DNA of 13,226 nucleotides, from positions 1 through 13,226 of the forward strand of contig CAMZKZ010000049.1 of the NCBI GenBank assembly GCA_947311645.1, written 5' to 3'. A program made the position numbers and the translations under genes. How positions within the stretch are numbered: the first letter of the stretch is position 1; each line of letters begins with the position of its first letter. The notes under the pieces are model-generated. The model made no database searches and was not told where the DNA came from. It saw only the letters and a program-made list of their open reading frames with translations. Positions 1 through 7,837 of the stretch are shown here, piece after piece. The DNA is from an uncultured Candidatus Altimarinota bacterium (GTDB lineage Bacteria; Patescibacteriota; Gracilibacteria; CAIRYL01).

Positions 1-31
1 TAAAAATAATGTTTTATTGTACTTAAAAGTA

Positions 32-40
32 TGATATACT
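32..40 (+). promoter_or_regulatory. Extended -10 promoter for the exported-protein operon
   Basis: TGATATACT reads as the extended -10 form TG-N-TATACT, with the hexamer at 35-40. A weak T-rich -35 (TTTTAT, 12-17) lies 17 bases upstream. Transcription would start near 47 and leave a leader of about 90 bases before the first gene. The same TG-N-TATACT pattern occurs at 9129-9137 on the other strand, and a close variant at 13151-13159. The match is by eye only. Confidence 0.5.
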
Positions 41-138
41 GTTTTGAAATCTTTTTAAACAAAATTTTTTTAGAATGGTGTAAAAAAAGAGTATCAAGTA
101 GAAACACGTAGAAATCAATATTATTACTATACAAAAAT

Positions 139-2406
139 ATGAACAATATGCAGATTGGAAAACATTATTTATTGGGATTTTTGAGCATTTGTTTGGGAAT
201 ATGTGGGATATTATTTTTTATGGATACGGAATATATCGATACAAAAAAGGATACATTATCGTTTTTATTTCAAGAAGAAAAAAGAGAGCAAGAAGAAAAA
301 AATGGAATTCTTGCAAGTTTTATTACTCCGAAAATAAATAAATATTCTGGTCCAGTTACAGAGTCTATGCTGACATGCATGGATGGCTATGATACTGAGG
401 TTATAAAAAATATTTACCCACTTGATAAATTATCTATCGAAGATGGTGCTGTAAATGTACAAATTCCTGATTCGAGTAAGGTAATGCAAGATCGTACACA
501 AATTAAAAATGAGATTATGCCTGTTTTTGGACATGCCGTAAACAATCAAGAAATTAATTGGGTATGGGATGGAGAAAATCGAGTATATACATTTGAGACA
601 TATCCTGGTGATGAAGCCTTGTGGTATTGTTACTTGCGAAAAGAGACAATATTTTTTACAAATTTTTTTCAAATAACACAGTTGGAGCAAGTAGACCCTC
701 TTCCTCCTATTTCTGAATATAGGGTGGAAGCTATGGCAGATGGTATTTATCTCACATGGGATTATGATTATAGTGAGTTGAAAAGTTTGATAGATAACGA
801 AATGATAAACTTTATTGTTGAATATAAAAAAGCAAATGAGGGTGATTTTGCATGGAAAACTGCAAAAAATAATGGGTATCCATTTATATCTTTTGAAGAA
901 AAAAAAGATGAAAATTCATTTTATTGGGGAGAACCCCTAGAGTATGGAGAAGCCTATGATATAAAAATTGTAGTAGATTCTACTGTTGATTGGTATGCAG
1001 ATAGCTCACCACTTATTTTTCAAATAGAAACAGATGAATTACAATTTCCATCCGATATAGAAGATGTAAAAAAAGTAAATACAGATATTATAGCGTCTAT
1101 ATATGCACAATCAGAACTGGGAAGTGATGGAACATATATTTATACATTTCATCCAGATGTAGAAAAAGAAGGTGGAAATGTATTTGTAAATATTTATGAC
1201 AAGGAGAATACAAAAAAATATACAAAAGATTTACAGGTTACGGAGACTGATAAGTTTTTTACAAATAGAGAAGGAAATATAGAACATGCATATCAAATAC
1301 AAAAAGCATTTCAAATTGATGAAGTAGGTGTGTATACTGCAAAATTATGCTTTGGGACAACTGCTGAAAATTGTAGAGAATATGGATTACCTTCAGAAAT
1401 AGAAGTATTAGATTTTACATGTAATGAGCTTTTTGCAGGGCATAATGTTAGAGATGCAGATAGAATAAATATTGTATTTATTGGAAGTCGATATAGAAAA
1501 TTTTCTGATTTCCTATTAGCAGTAACAGAATCACTTCGTTGGGATGGTACTCCTGCCGTTTTTACAATATTTGACGAAGAATTACAAAAAGATAAAGTTT
1601 ATGATCTTGGTTGGGGGTTTTTTGCGATAGAACCATTTAAGTCTAATAAGGATAAATTTAACCTCTGGTATGTAGATGAACCAATGACAACACTTACCAA
1701 TTATGTAGAAAATATTTGTGGACTTCCGTATGAATATGATGCTATTTATGCAAATCGTTCATTTTTGGGAATGCTTGGAAGAACTCGATCGTTTACATAT
1801 AAGGCACAATTTGGAGAAGAGAGAGCAAAAGGAGATTCTGAAAATATGTTTTCCCCGTCTCATAATTATATGCCGTATGATGAGTTTGGAACGCATTCAT
1901 TATATTATGAATTATTTGCACATGAAACAGCTCATGCAGTGTTTGGTCTTGATGATGAGTATACTGAAAGTATGGATTCAGATCCGTTTTATGGAGAGGT
2001 GTCATGTATGCCAACACAAGAAGAAGCAGAGAAAAAATGGGGAGATCTTATCGGCAATATCGATCCATTTTTAGCAGAAGTGCATACAGCATTATCAGAG
2101 TATAATATTGATACATATGAAGTAGAAGACTGTAAAAGAGAGAATCAAAATGAACCAGAAAGTGCAGAAAATGAATGTATACGAGATGAAAATGGAGATA
2201 TTACATGGATTACTCTAGAGAAAGAAAGGTATCCCGAATCAGATTTTATAACACAATATTTTCAGGGAGGGTGTCTTGCACCATATGAAGATGAAAGAGT
2301 AATAAAGCCTACAAAGGAATCTCTTATGTCTGCTAATTATCCAATTTTGGGGTCTGTGAATAGGCGAGAGGTTGAAAGAGTGTTGAATATGTTTACAGGA
2401 AAATAA
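139..2406 (+). CDS. Membrane-anchored extracellular M64-like zinc metallopeptidase
   Basis: Predicted surface protease of 755 residues. One hydrophobic segment at about 10-28 lacks a clear signal-peptidase site, so it is probably a signal anchor with the rest outside the cell. Residues about 188-290 look like a fibronectin type III domain (LTW near the start, YGEAYDI near the end). Residues about 300-430 look beta-rich. The C-terminal third resembles peptidase family M64 (IgA-protease type): an INIVFIGSRY strand near 444, then HETAHAVFGLDDEY at 595-608, which fits HExxHxxxGLxDEY (His595 and His599 as zinc ligands, Glu596 catalytic). An SLMS at 728-731 could be a Met-turn. Ten cysteines lie outside the anchor, so disulfides are likely. 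It is first in a five-gene run, with no Shine-Dalgarno before the ATG. A second ATG lies three codons in. The substrate is unknown. The peptidase call is fairly firm; the M64 assignment and the FN3 domain are by eye. Confidence 0.75.
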   Translation: MNNMQIGKHYLLGFLSICLGICGILFFMDTEYIDTKKDTLSFLFQEEKREQEEKNGILASFITPKINKYSGPVTESMLTCMDGYDTEVIKNIYPLDKLSIEDGAVNVQIPDSSKVMQDRTQIKNEIMPVFGHAVNNQEINWVWDGENRVYTFETYPGDEALWYCYLRKETIFFTNFFQITQLEQVDPLPPISEYRVEAMADGIYLTWDYDYSELKSLIDNEMINFIVEYKKANEGDFAWKTAKNNGYPFISFEEKKDENSFYWGEPLEYGEAYDIKIVVDSTVDWYADSSPLIFQIETDELQFPSDIEDVKKVNTDIIASIYAQSELGSDGTYIYTFHPDVEKEGGNVFVNIYDKENTKKYTKDLQVTETDKFFTNREGNIEHAYQIQKAFQIDEVGVYTAKLCFGTTAENCREYGLPSEIEVLDFTCNELFAGHNVRDADRINIVFIGSRYRKFSDFLLAVTESLRWDGTPAVFTIFDEELQKDKVYDLGWGFFAIEPFKSNKDKFNLWYVDEPMTTLTNYVENICGLPYEYDAIYANRSFLGMLGRTRSFTYKAQFGEERAKGDSENMFSPSHNYMPYDEFGTHSLYYELFAHETAHAVFGLDDEYTESMDSDPFYGEVSCMPTQEEAEKKWGDLIGNIDPFLAEVHTALSEYNIDTYEVEDCKRENQNEPESAENECIRDENGDITWITLEKERYPESDFITQYFQGGCLAPYEDERVIKPTKESLMSANYPILGSVNRREVERVLNMFTGK

Positions 2407-2445
2407 ATAATAAATAAAAAAATTATCAAAAATACACAAACATGC

Positions 2446-2455
2446 AGAGGGGGAG
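2446..2455 (+). promoter_or_regulatory. Strong Shine-Dalgarno for the second operon gene
   Basis: AGAGGGGGAG ends 8 bases before the GTG at 2464. It stands out because no other main gene in the window has a recognisable Shine-Dalgarno. It decides the GTG start and suggests that this gene initiates independently within the operon. Confidence 0.6.
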
Positions 2456-2463
2456 TAACACGA

Positions 2464-3087
2464 GTGATAGTATTCTTTATACTCACTATGAGTGTATTGT
2501 TTTCGATACATTCTACACATGCAGAAAATACACTTGAATTACAAGAATGTGAAAAAGCAATGCTAAAAGGATTTTCTACAGCCGATATTCTACAAAAAAA
2601 ATATTATGCGGAATATTTAAATCTGGAAGGAGTGACGGCAATTGCAAAATCACAAAATATTGATACATACGATAGAACATATGCGTGTCATGTACAGGCT
2701 GTTTGCTATGGAGTACGAAATGCAAATACTGATAATACCTTTATTGGGGGAACTGGACAATGTATTCCTATTACAGTGGGCGATATAGAAAAAGAATTAG
2801 ATACAGATTTTTCTTCATGTACAAAAAATTTTTTATCTCGAGAACAGCGAGCATTTGAACGATGTGATGGTTTTGCTCAGCAAAAAATAGAGATGTCGCG
2901 AAGATATTTGCAAGCAGAGTTTATAAAAGAAGTGCATTTAGAAAATCAAACATTATTAGCACAAAAAGTTTTAGATTTACGAGAAAAAATGACAGTGCTT
3001 ATTGAAAAAGTTCGTGCATTTAGTACTCATTTTATAAAAATTATAGATGATGTGAATTGTACCTCTCCAGATCCGAGTGGAAAATAA
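2464..3087 (+). CDS. Secreted cysteine-containing protein of unknown function
   Basis: Not recognised. The protein has 207 residues. Residues 1-20 form a hydrophobic signal peptide ending S-T-H-A, with likely cleavage before Glu21. The mature part has seven cysteines, including an ACHVQAVCYG stretch and GGTGQC, followed by a long charged helical C-terminal half. The GTG start is chosen because GGGGGAG (2449-2455) sits 8 bases upstream, the clearest ribosome site in the window. The next ATG (2488) would leave only a 12-residue signal. The signal has no Lys/Arg before its hydrophobic core, which is odd. The frame is open upstream back to the stop of the peptidase gene and would add basic residues. 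It lies 57 bases after the peptidase gene and 32 before the next gene, so it is probably co-transcribed and acts outside the membrane. Confidence 0.7.
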   Translation: MIVFFILTMSVLFSIHSTHAENTLELQECEKAMLKGFSTADILQKKYYAEYLNLEGVTAIAKSQNIDTYDRTYACHVQAVCYGVRNANTDNTFIGGTGQCIPITVGDIEKELDTDFSSCTKNFLSREQRAFERCDGFAQQKIEMSRRYLQAEFIKEVHLENQTLLAQKVLDLREKMTVLIEKVRAFSTHFIKIIDDVNCTSPDPSGK

Positions 3088-3119
3088 ATCTTATTGCATA
3101 TTATTAACTCTAAAGAAAA

Positions 3120-3872
3120 ATGTATAATCAGTCTCAAAATATACTATCAATGGCAATAATGAAGATACTGCAATACCTTTGTATGGTTTGTATTTTTGTC
3201 TCTTTTTCTTGCTTTACAAATGTTTCATCTGTGTTTGCAGAAGTGGTAGTATCAGATGATTTACCTGCAAATGTTCCATTATTTTGTGAAGAGATAAATA
3301 AAGATGATAATAATGAGGTATTGGTACGATTTACAGAGTTAATGACAGATGAGAAGAAAAGTTTTGATGCAGCATATTTCATTGTAAAAGATGAGTATCA
3401 TGCAAGGATAAATGAATTATTTGCAGAAAATATTACAAAACTTGCAAATAATATTTATCAAAATGGTGGAATTGATGAAAAAATCTGTGCTCCATTTAAA
3501 TATGAAAAACAAACACAAAGTTTACAGGTTACCCGAGAAATGGTGAAAAATTTTCGAATGTATGAATGTGCATTAGAAAAATATATTGCAAAACCACCAT
3601 ATTCAGAAAATGAGATCTTATTGACGGAAGGTGTACAGCGACTAAATACAGTACAAATGCGGTTGCAACAAGAAATACGATGGAGTTTTTTAGCGCTCGA
3701 AAAAACAATAGAAATGTATACCGAACTCCGTTTATGGTTTCCTGTGCATAGAGATTTGCTGTGTTTGATTGAGCAAATGAAGGCGTATAGAAATGCTGTT
3801 CGAAATTTTGTAGACCAAATTGTTCGAATGCCAGCAAAATATTATAACTATGGATCACGATATCAACAATAA
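3120..3872 (+). CDS. Secreted helical protein of unknown function
   Basis: Not recognised. It has 250 residues from the first ATG. In-frame ATGs at 3150 and 3159 follow, and the one at 3159 (M-K-I-L-Q) gives the most classical signal peptide, with cleavage after S-V-F-A before E-V-V. No Shine-Dalgarno decides between them. The mature part has four cysteines and looks strongly alpha-helical. A long C-terminal helical stretch (RLQQEIRW to NFVDQI, about residues 180-237) is followed by a short Tyr-rich tail. The layout of signal peptide, helical body and long C-terminal helix is shared with the genes on either side, which may be distant paralogues (inference). It is third in the run, and its 3' end overlaps possible upstream starts of the next gene. 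Confidence 0.65.
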   Translation: MYNQSQNILSMAIMKILQYLCMVCIFVSFSCFTNVSSVFAEVVVSDDLPANVPLFCEEINKDDNNEVLVRFTELMTDEKKSFDAAYFIVKDEYHARINELFAENITKLANNIYQNGGIDEKICAPFKYEKQTQSLQVTREMVKNFRMYECALEKYIAKPPYSENEILLTEGVQRLNTVQMRLQQEIRWSFLALEKTIEMYTELRLWFPVHRDLLCLIEQMKAYRNAVRNFVDQIVRMPAKYYNYGSRYQQ

Positions 3873-3894
3873 AACAAATAATAAAGCAAATAAG

Positions 3895-5955
3895 ATGAGT
3901 ATAAAACACACACTGTATTGGGTAAAAAAGAAACAGGGGATTTTTCTCTCTCTTTTTTCTGGAATAGTAGGAGTATTCTGTTCTTCTACAGGATTTGCTC
4001 AATTTGATAATGATAACCCTTCATATGAAGATGACACAGTTGAAATTATTGGAGAGGTAAATTTATCTCAACATTATTTTGTGTTAAATGATTTATATTT
4101 AAAAACATATGAAAAAATTTCTGAAACAGGGGGTGGAGATAGTGTGACAGCTAAAGATAAAGGGTATTATGCAGTTGCACAGTCTTTAAATGTAGAAAAA
4201 AAAGATGTCGAATTAATGTTGCTGGATACTAGAGCATTAAATAACGGTCTAAAAGAACAGGCATTGCAAAAATTTACAGAAATATGTTCGAGTGATCAAT
4301 CTATCGAAGAAAAATTTGTACGCTGTCAGCTGTATTTATTGTCGAGAGTAAGAAAAGAGATAGAAAGACAGCAGTTTCAAAATGATATGCATGAATATGC
4401 TCTTATGAGTCAGGCCTTTGCAAATGGAACATTGCAGGATACGCATGGGGAGTTTTTTGATATTATTGTAGATTTAAATATTATAGATCTTTTGTTATTT
4501 GGGGATAAAATGAATATTCCAAAAACAGGGTCTCCGTTTTTATCGTATTATCCCTTTGCACCAGATTCTGATAGTGATTCTGTTAATCCAATCGACGATG
4601 ACAATATAGATAATGAGGAAAATGTGATAGGAGCGATTACAGATGGAGAAGAAGTTGATACAAATTCTGCTACGACTTCTGGTACGAATCCGGCATCATC
4701 TACAAGTATTGAAGGGGGTGATCCTTTTGGAGAACTTGTTGGAGCATCTGAAAATAATGAAACTCTTTCATCAAATCGTCAAAATTCTTTTGAGCGACAA
4801 ACTGATAATAGGGTTATTGGAAGTACTACAATTGAAGATGGTGGTTTTTGTGTAGATCCAGATGGGATTGTTTTTCGTAATATTACAACACATACAGTAA
4901 TTGGTGATGAAACAGGAGATGATGATATTACTTTTTTTACTCCATATGAAATAAGTAATTTTGTGAATCCTGATGTATATTCTTCTGGAAATACTGTAGA
5001 AGAAGGAAATAGTATGTTAAATCAGTATGGTGTAGATAATAATACTGCAGTTTCGGCATCGTATGGGGCTATTGCAAATACGGTATATCCAAATAATTTT
5101 TCAGATATTCAGCGTGGAAATATTATTAATCCAGAAATAAAATATAGAGGAGGAGTATATCCTGATTTATCGAATATTTCACATAAAAATAAGTGTGAAG
5201 ATGATGAAGATTCATTTTTACGAGGACGCGTATGTATTAAAAAAATATGTAATGAAGTCTTGTGTATAAAAATAAACTTTAAAAAAGGTGGAAAAGAAAG
5301 AGATACACCACTTCGAAAAATGGATTGTGTTGAGTGTCATATAGACAGAGCAAATGAAGCACTTTCTCCATTTATTGGAACATTGGGGCAAAATACTCCA
5401 AATCAACATCCAATGGAGTCAAATTTTTTATCAGCATTTGAAAATCTTGGAAAAAATATCAGTACTGGAATTTATTTATATCCACAGCGTCTTCCATTTT
5501 TAATGTATGACCAACCACACCCAAATATGAATAAAGAGGAACAAGAGGCTGCAGAACAAGAACAAGCAGATAATCAAGAACAGACAGCAGATACTACAGA
5601 AGATACTACAGAAGCAGTAGAAACTCCAGAATATGAAAAAAATAAATTTTTATATAATGCCTTAATAGTAAATAATTGTTCAGAAATTTCAACTAATTTT
5701 AGAAGAGGAGAGGGGAATGCTGTGGATATTGCAGAATATTGTAATACTGTCGAAAAAGAAAATTCATATCTTGCAGAGGCACAAAAAAGATTGAATGAGA
5801 AAAAAAATATACAAAATGCTGTTCGATCCGATAATTATGACAAAATGTTAAAACCATTTCTTCAACAATTTACATCGGATATGGTTACAGTAAATAACTA
5901 TATACAGTCGATTGATCCTGCAAATATAAAGTCGAAAGCAAAAACATGTAAATAA
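3895..5955 (+). CDS. Large secreted Cys-rich protein with acidic linkers and a CxxCH motif
   Basis: Not recognised. With the ATG at 3895 it has 686 residues and a textbook signal peptide: basic start (IKHTLYWVKKK), hydrophobic core, cleavage after T-G-F-A. In-frame ATGs at 3820 (711 aa) and 3850 would overlap the previous gene and push the signal inward, so 3895 is preferred; no Shine-Dalgarno supports any of them. The mature chain has twelve cysteines. An N-terminal helical region (about 40-210) is followed by an Asp/Ser/Thr/Asn-rich low-complexity stretch (about 220-310), then a Cys-rich core (GRVCIKKICNEVLCIKI, then CVECH at 478-482). A Gln/Glu/Thr linker (about 545-585) and a helical C-terminus ending KTCK follow. 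CxxCH is the haem c motif, but zinc or disulfide use is equally possible. It looks like a scaffold or surface component of the operon, 22 bases after one neighbour and 16 before the next. Confidence 0.7.
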   Translation: MSIKHTLYWVKKKQGIFLSLFSGIVGVFCSSTGFAQFDNDNPSYEDDTVEIIGEVNLSQHYFVLNDLYLKTYEKISETGGGDSVTAKDKGYYAVAQSLNVEKKDVELMLLDTRALNNGLKEQALQKFTEICSSDQSIEEKFVRCQLYLLSRVRKEIERQQFQNDMHEYALMSQAFANGTLQDTHGEFFDIIVDLNIIDLLLFGDKMNIPKTGSPFLSYYPFAPDSDSDSVNPIDDDNIDNEENVIGAITDGEEVDTNSATTSGTNPASSTSIEGGDPFGELVGASENNETLSSNRQNSFERQTDNRVIGSTTIEDGGFCVDPDGIVFRNITTHTVIGDETGDDDITFFTPYEISNFVNPDVYSSGNTVEEGNSMLNQYGVDNNTAVSASYGAIANTVYPNNFSDIQRGNIINPEIKYRGGVYPDLSNISHKNKCEDDEDSFLRGRVCIKKICNEVLCIKINFKKGGKERDTPLRKMDCVECHIDRANEALSPFIGTLGQNTPNQHPMESNFLSAFENLGKNISTGIYLYPQRLPFLMYDQPHPNMNKEEQEAAEQEQADNQEQTADTTEDTTEAVETPEYEKNKFLYNALIVNNCSEISTNFRRGEGNAVDIAEYCNTVEKENSYLAEAQKRLNEKKNIQNAVRSDNYDKMLKPFLQQFTSDMVTVNNYIQSIDPANIKSKAKTCK
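5590..5613 (+). repeat. Two-copy 12-bp in-frame repeat (DTTE-DTTE)
   Basis: GATACTACAGAA occurs twice, back to back and without mismatch, encoding D-T-T-E twice in the acidic linker of the large secreted protein. The unit is a multiple of three, so copy-number change would only lengthen or shorten the linker. Confidence 0.8.
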
Positions 5956-5971
5956 TATTTTCACTTTTTCT

Positions 5972-7159
5972 ATGAATATACTACGAATGCTACCACAGGT
6001 TTTTTTCTCTTTTTTCATGGTACTATTTATAGTACTTAGTACTGTTTCTCATGTCTTTGCATTTGAAGAGAATATAAATACAAAGCCAGAAAAATATGAA
6101 GATCCATTTATTCCAATGCGACAAAAAATAGAAAAATTTTCTCAATTTATTCATGAAAAAGAAAAATCTACAAAATGTGAAAATGATTGGGGAAAAGATT
6201 TATATGCATTTTATACTCTAAAAAATACACCATTTTTAAAAAAACGAGCAGAAAAAGAGGTAGAGCTTGGGTCTGCTACATATAATAGAAATATTAATGA
6301 AATAGATGATGCTACTCATAGACTTGTGAAAGAATTTGCAGAAAGCGAGCATGCATGTAGCTCTTCTTCATATATTACTGCAAAACGGATGTTATCTGAT
6401 ATTTTTATTGAAAGAGAAAAATTGTTACAGAAGACACAAAATAATACATCTTCAAAAAATATTTATAAAAAAGAAAATGCTAATACAGATTCTGGATTTT
6501 TTACATTTACAGAAACAACCCATATATTTAATAATTTGTTAAAAAAAATGGATTTAATTAAGAAGGCTGCAGAAGATTTAACAGAAGGAGAAATTTCTCC
6601 AGAATACGATTTTCGATTAACAGACTCTGAACGAAAAAAAATTACAGAACGATCAAGAGAACGAGCCTCTGCCTATGCTGATGATTTTATTGAAGCAACC
6701 AAAACATATGTATATGCTCCTATTTTACGAAGCTCTATATCAATACGAAAAGATTTAGAATCGTTGCCAGATGGGCGAAGTGAGTTTGATAACTATACCT
6801 ATTCTCTTGATTTTAAAAAGATTGTGTCTGATATGCTTTCTCCTACTGCAAAAGTAAATGCCAGTGAGCATTTAGAAAAAAATACTACATTGAATGATAC
6901 ATTTAGAACTCCATTTACAGAAAATGCAGTAGTAATTAATAAAAAAATTGCACGCGAAAATATATGGTATAGGGAAAAACTAGAAAAAATGATGCAACTT
7001 GAAGAGACAATAGCAGGGAACGATGAACCATTTTCGAAAGCGGTGGTAGACTCTCTTATTCCATTTCATATCACTCTTCTCGAAACAGAACGATTGCTGA
7101 ATTATCAAACAAATAATTTGAAATTTGTATTGAATCGGCAAAATGTAGAAGTTGAATAA
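5972..7159 (+). CDS. Secreted helical protein of unknown function
   Basis: Not recognised. The protein has 395 residues. Residues 1-31 form a clear signal peptide (M-N-I-L-R start, long Phe/Val/Leu core, S-H-V-F-A end), with cleavage before F-E-E-N. The mature part is highly charged, rich in Lys, Glu, Asp and Asn, and mostly helical with coiled-coil-like stretches (about 50-110, 185-235 and 310-390). It has only two cysteines (TKC and HAC, about 80 residues apart in the N-terminal half), enough for one disulfide. It is the last gene of the run, 16 bases after the large Cys-rich gene and 12 bases from the convergent tsaB-like gene, with no room for a separate terminator. There is no Shine-Dalgarno. 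Eleven of its twenty arginines are CGA. Its position suggests it works outside the membrane with its neighbours. Confidence 0.7.
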   Translation: MNILRMLPQVFFSFFMVLFIVLSTVSHVFAFEENINTKPEKYEDPFIPMRQKIEKFSQFIHEKEKSTKCENDWGKDLYAFYTLKNTPFLKKRAEKEVELGSATYNRNINEIDDATHRLVKEFAESEHACSSSSYITAKRMLSDIFIEREKLLQKTQNNTSSKNIYKKENANTDSGFFTFTETTHIFNNLLKKMDLIKKAAEDLTEGEISPEYDFRLTDSERKKITERSRERASAYADDFIEATKTYVYAPILRSSISIRKDLESLPDGRSEFDNYTYSLDFKKIVSDMLSPTAKVNASEHLEKNTTLNDTFRTPFTENAVVINKKIARENIWYREKLEKMMQLEETIAGNDEPFSKAVVDSLIPFHITLLETERLLNYQTNNLKFVLNRQNVEVE

Positions 7160-7171
7160 TGGAAATAGATA

Positions 7172-7804
7172 TTATCCAATAGTAGGAAGACTTCCATAAT
7201 CTATACTAATGTTACGAGAAAAGAGAGCAGTATCTTTTTTTTCAATTATCTCTTGTATGTTGAGATATGTATCAATCGTATTTCCTAGATTTATATACTC
7301 TCTCTGATGTTCTGTGAGTATTGTTTCAATATTTTCTGATAAAAATCCTATGACTACAGAAGATATATTATCGTTTATATATTCTACATACTGTGTGTTT
7401 TTAATTTTTGTATAGGGTTTCTTTGTATCCAGAGAAAAGATAAAAACTTCTCTTCTTCCTACAGAATATAGAAAAAATGGAGTGGTATTATGCTTATGTG
7501 TAATGCACTGTTGTAAAAAGTTTTGTGTTGAAATATTGTAAAAATTATATGTTTTGTGTTCTGCTTTTTCATGTGTTGAAAAGTTTTTAAGTGTTTCTAA
7601 AAAAACAGACATATTTCTAAGGGTTGTAAACGATGCAGGTCCTGAAACAAAAAAAATATTTTGTGTGTTTTTCCAAAAATCAGAACGCATAATGCTTTCT
7701 GAAAATGTTTTTGATGTATCAAGAATTGTATGTTCGAGAATTTTTTCTTCTGTAAAAAATATAAAACTACACGATTGTACAGTGGGAACAATAAAAAGAT
7801 TCAT
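7172..7804 (-). CDS. tsaB: Divergent TsaB-like tRNA t6A synthesis protein
   Basis: Probable TsaB, the partner and scaffold of TsaD in making the N6-threonylcarbamoyl group on A37 of ANN-decoding tRNAs. The protein has 210 residues, normal for the family. The key evidence is GPASFTTLR at about 55-63, matching the family signature GPGSFTGLR, and the C-terminal Y-G-S-L-P-T-I-G, which resembles TsaB tails of candidate-phyla bacteria (from memory). The N-terminal strand that usually reads L-x-x-D-T-S reads F-I-V-P-T-V here, so the usual Asp is missing. TsaB is a non-catalytic ASKHA-fold subunit, so such loss need not destroy function. It lies 33 bases after the glutaredoxin-CcdA gene and probably shares its transcript. 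Low-similarity alternatives in the ASKHA fold cannot be excluded. Confidence 0.65.
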   Translation of the reverse strand: MNLFIVPTVQSCSFIFFTEEKILEHTILDTSKTFSESIMRSDFWKNTQNIFFVSGPASFTTLRNMSVFLETLKNFSTHEKAEHKTYNFYNISTQNFLQQCITHKHNTTPFFLYSVGRREVFIFSLDTKKPYTKIKNTQYVEYINDNISSVVIGFLSENIETILTEHQREYINLGNTIDTYLNIQEIIEKKDTALFSRNISIDYGSLPTIG

Positions 7805-7837
7805 AGTATGAAAAAGAAAATATCATATTGCCGTATA

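Noticed and set aside
3820..3894. Upstream ATG starts (3820, 3850) for the large secreted protein
   Set aside because: They would overlap the previous gene by 53 or 23 bases and bury the signal peptide behind an unusual polar extension. The ATG at 3895 gives a normal signal peptide.
3529..4002. 157-codon minus-strand frame across the junction of two secreted-protein genes
   Set aside because: It is antisense to two better-supported genes, and its Phe/Tyr/Leu-rich translation is typical of a shadow frame in AT-rich DNA.
139..7159. A type IV secretion or conjugation locus as explanation of the exported operon
   Set aside because: No VirB4-type ATPase, coupling protein, relaxase, pilin or polytopic channel gene is present, and I could not match the secreted proteins to known components.
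7140..7200. Terminator at the 7159/7172 convergent junction
   Set aside because: Only a GGAAG-A-CTTCC dyad was seen, with a one-base loop, no U-tract, and inside the tsaB-like coding end.
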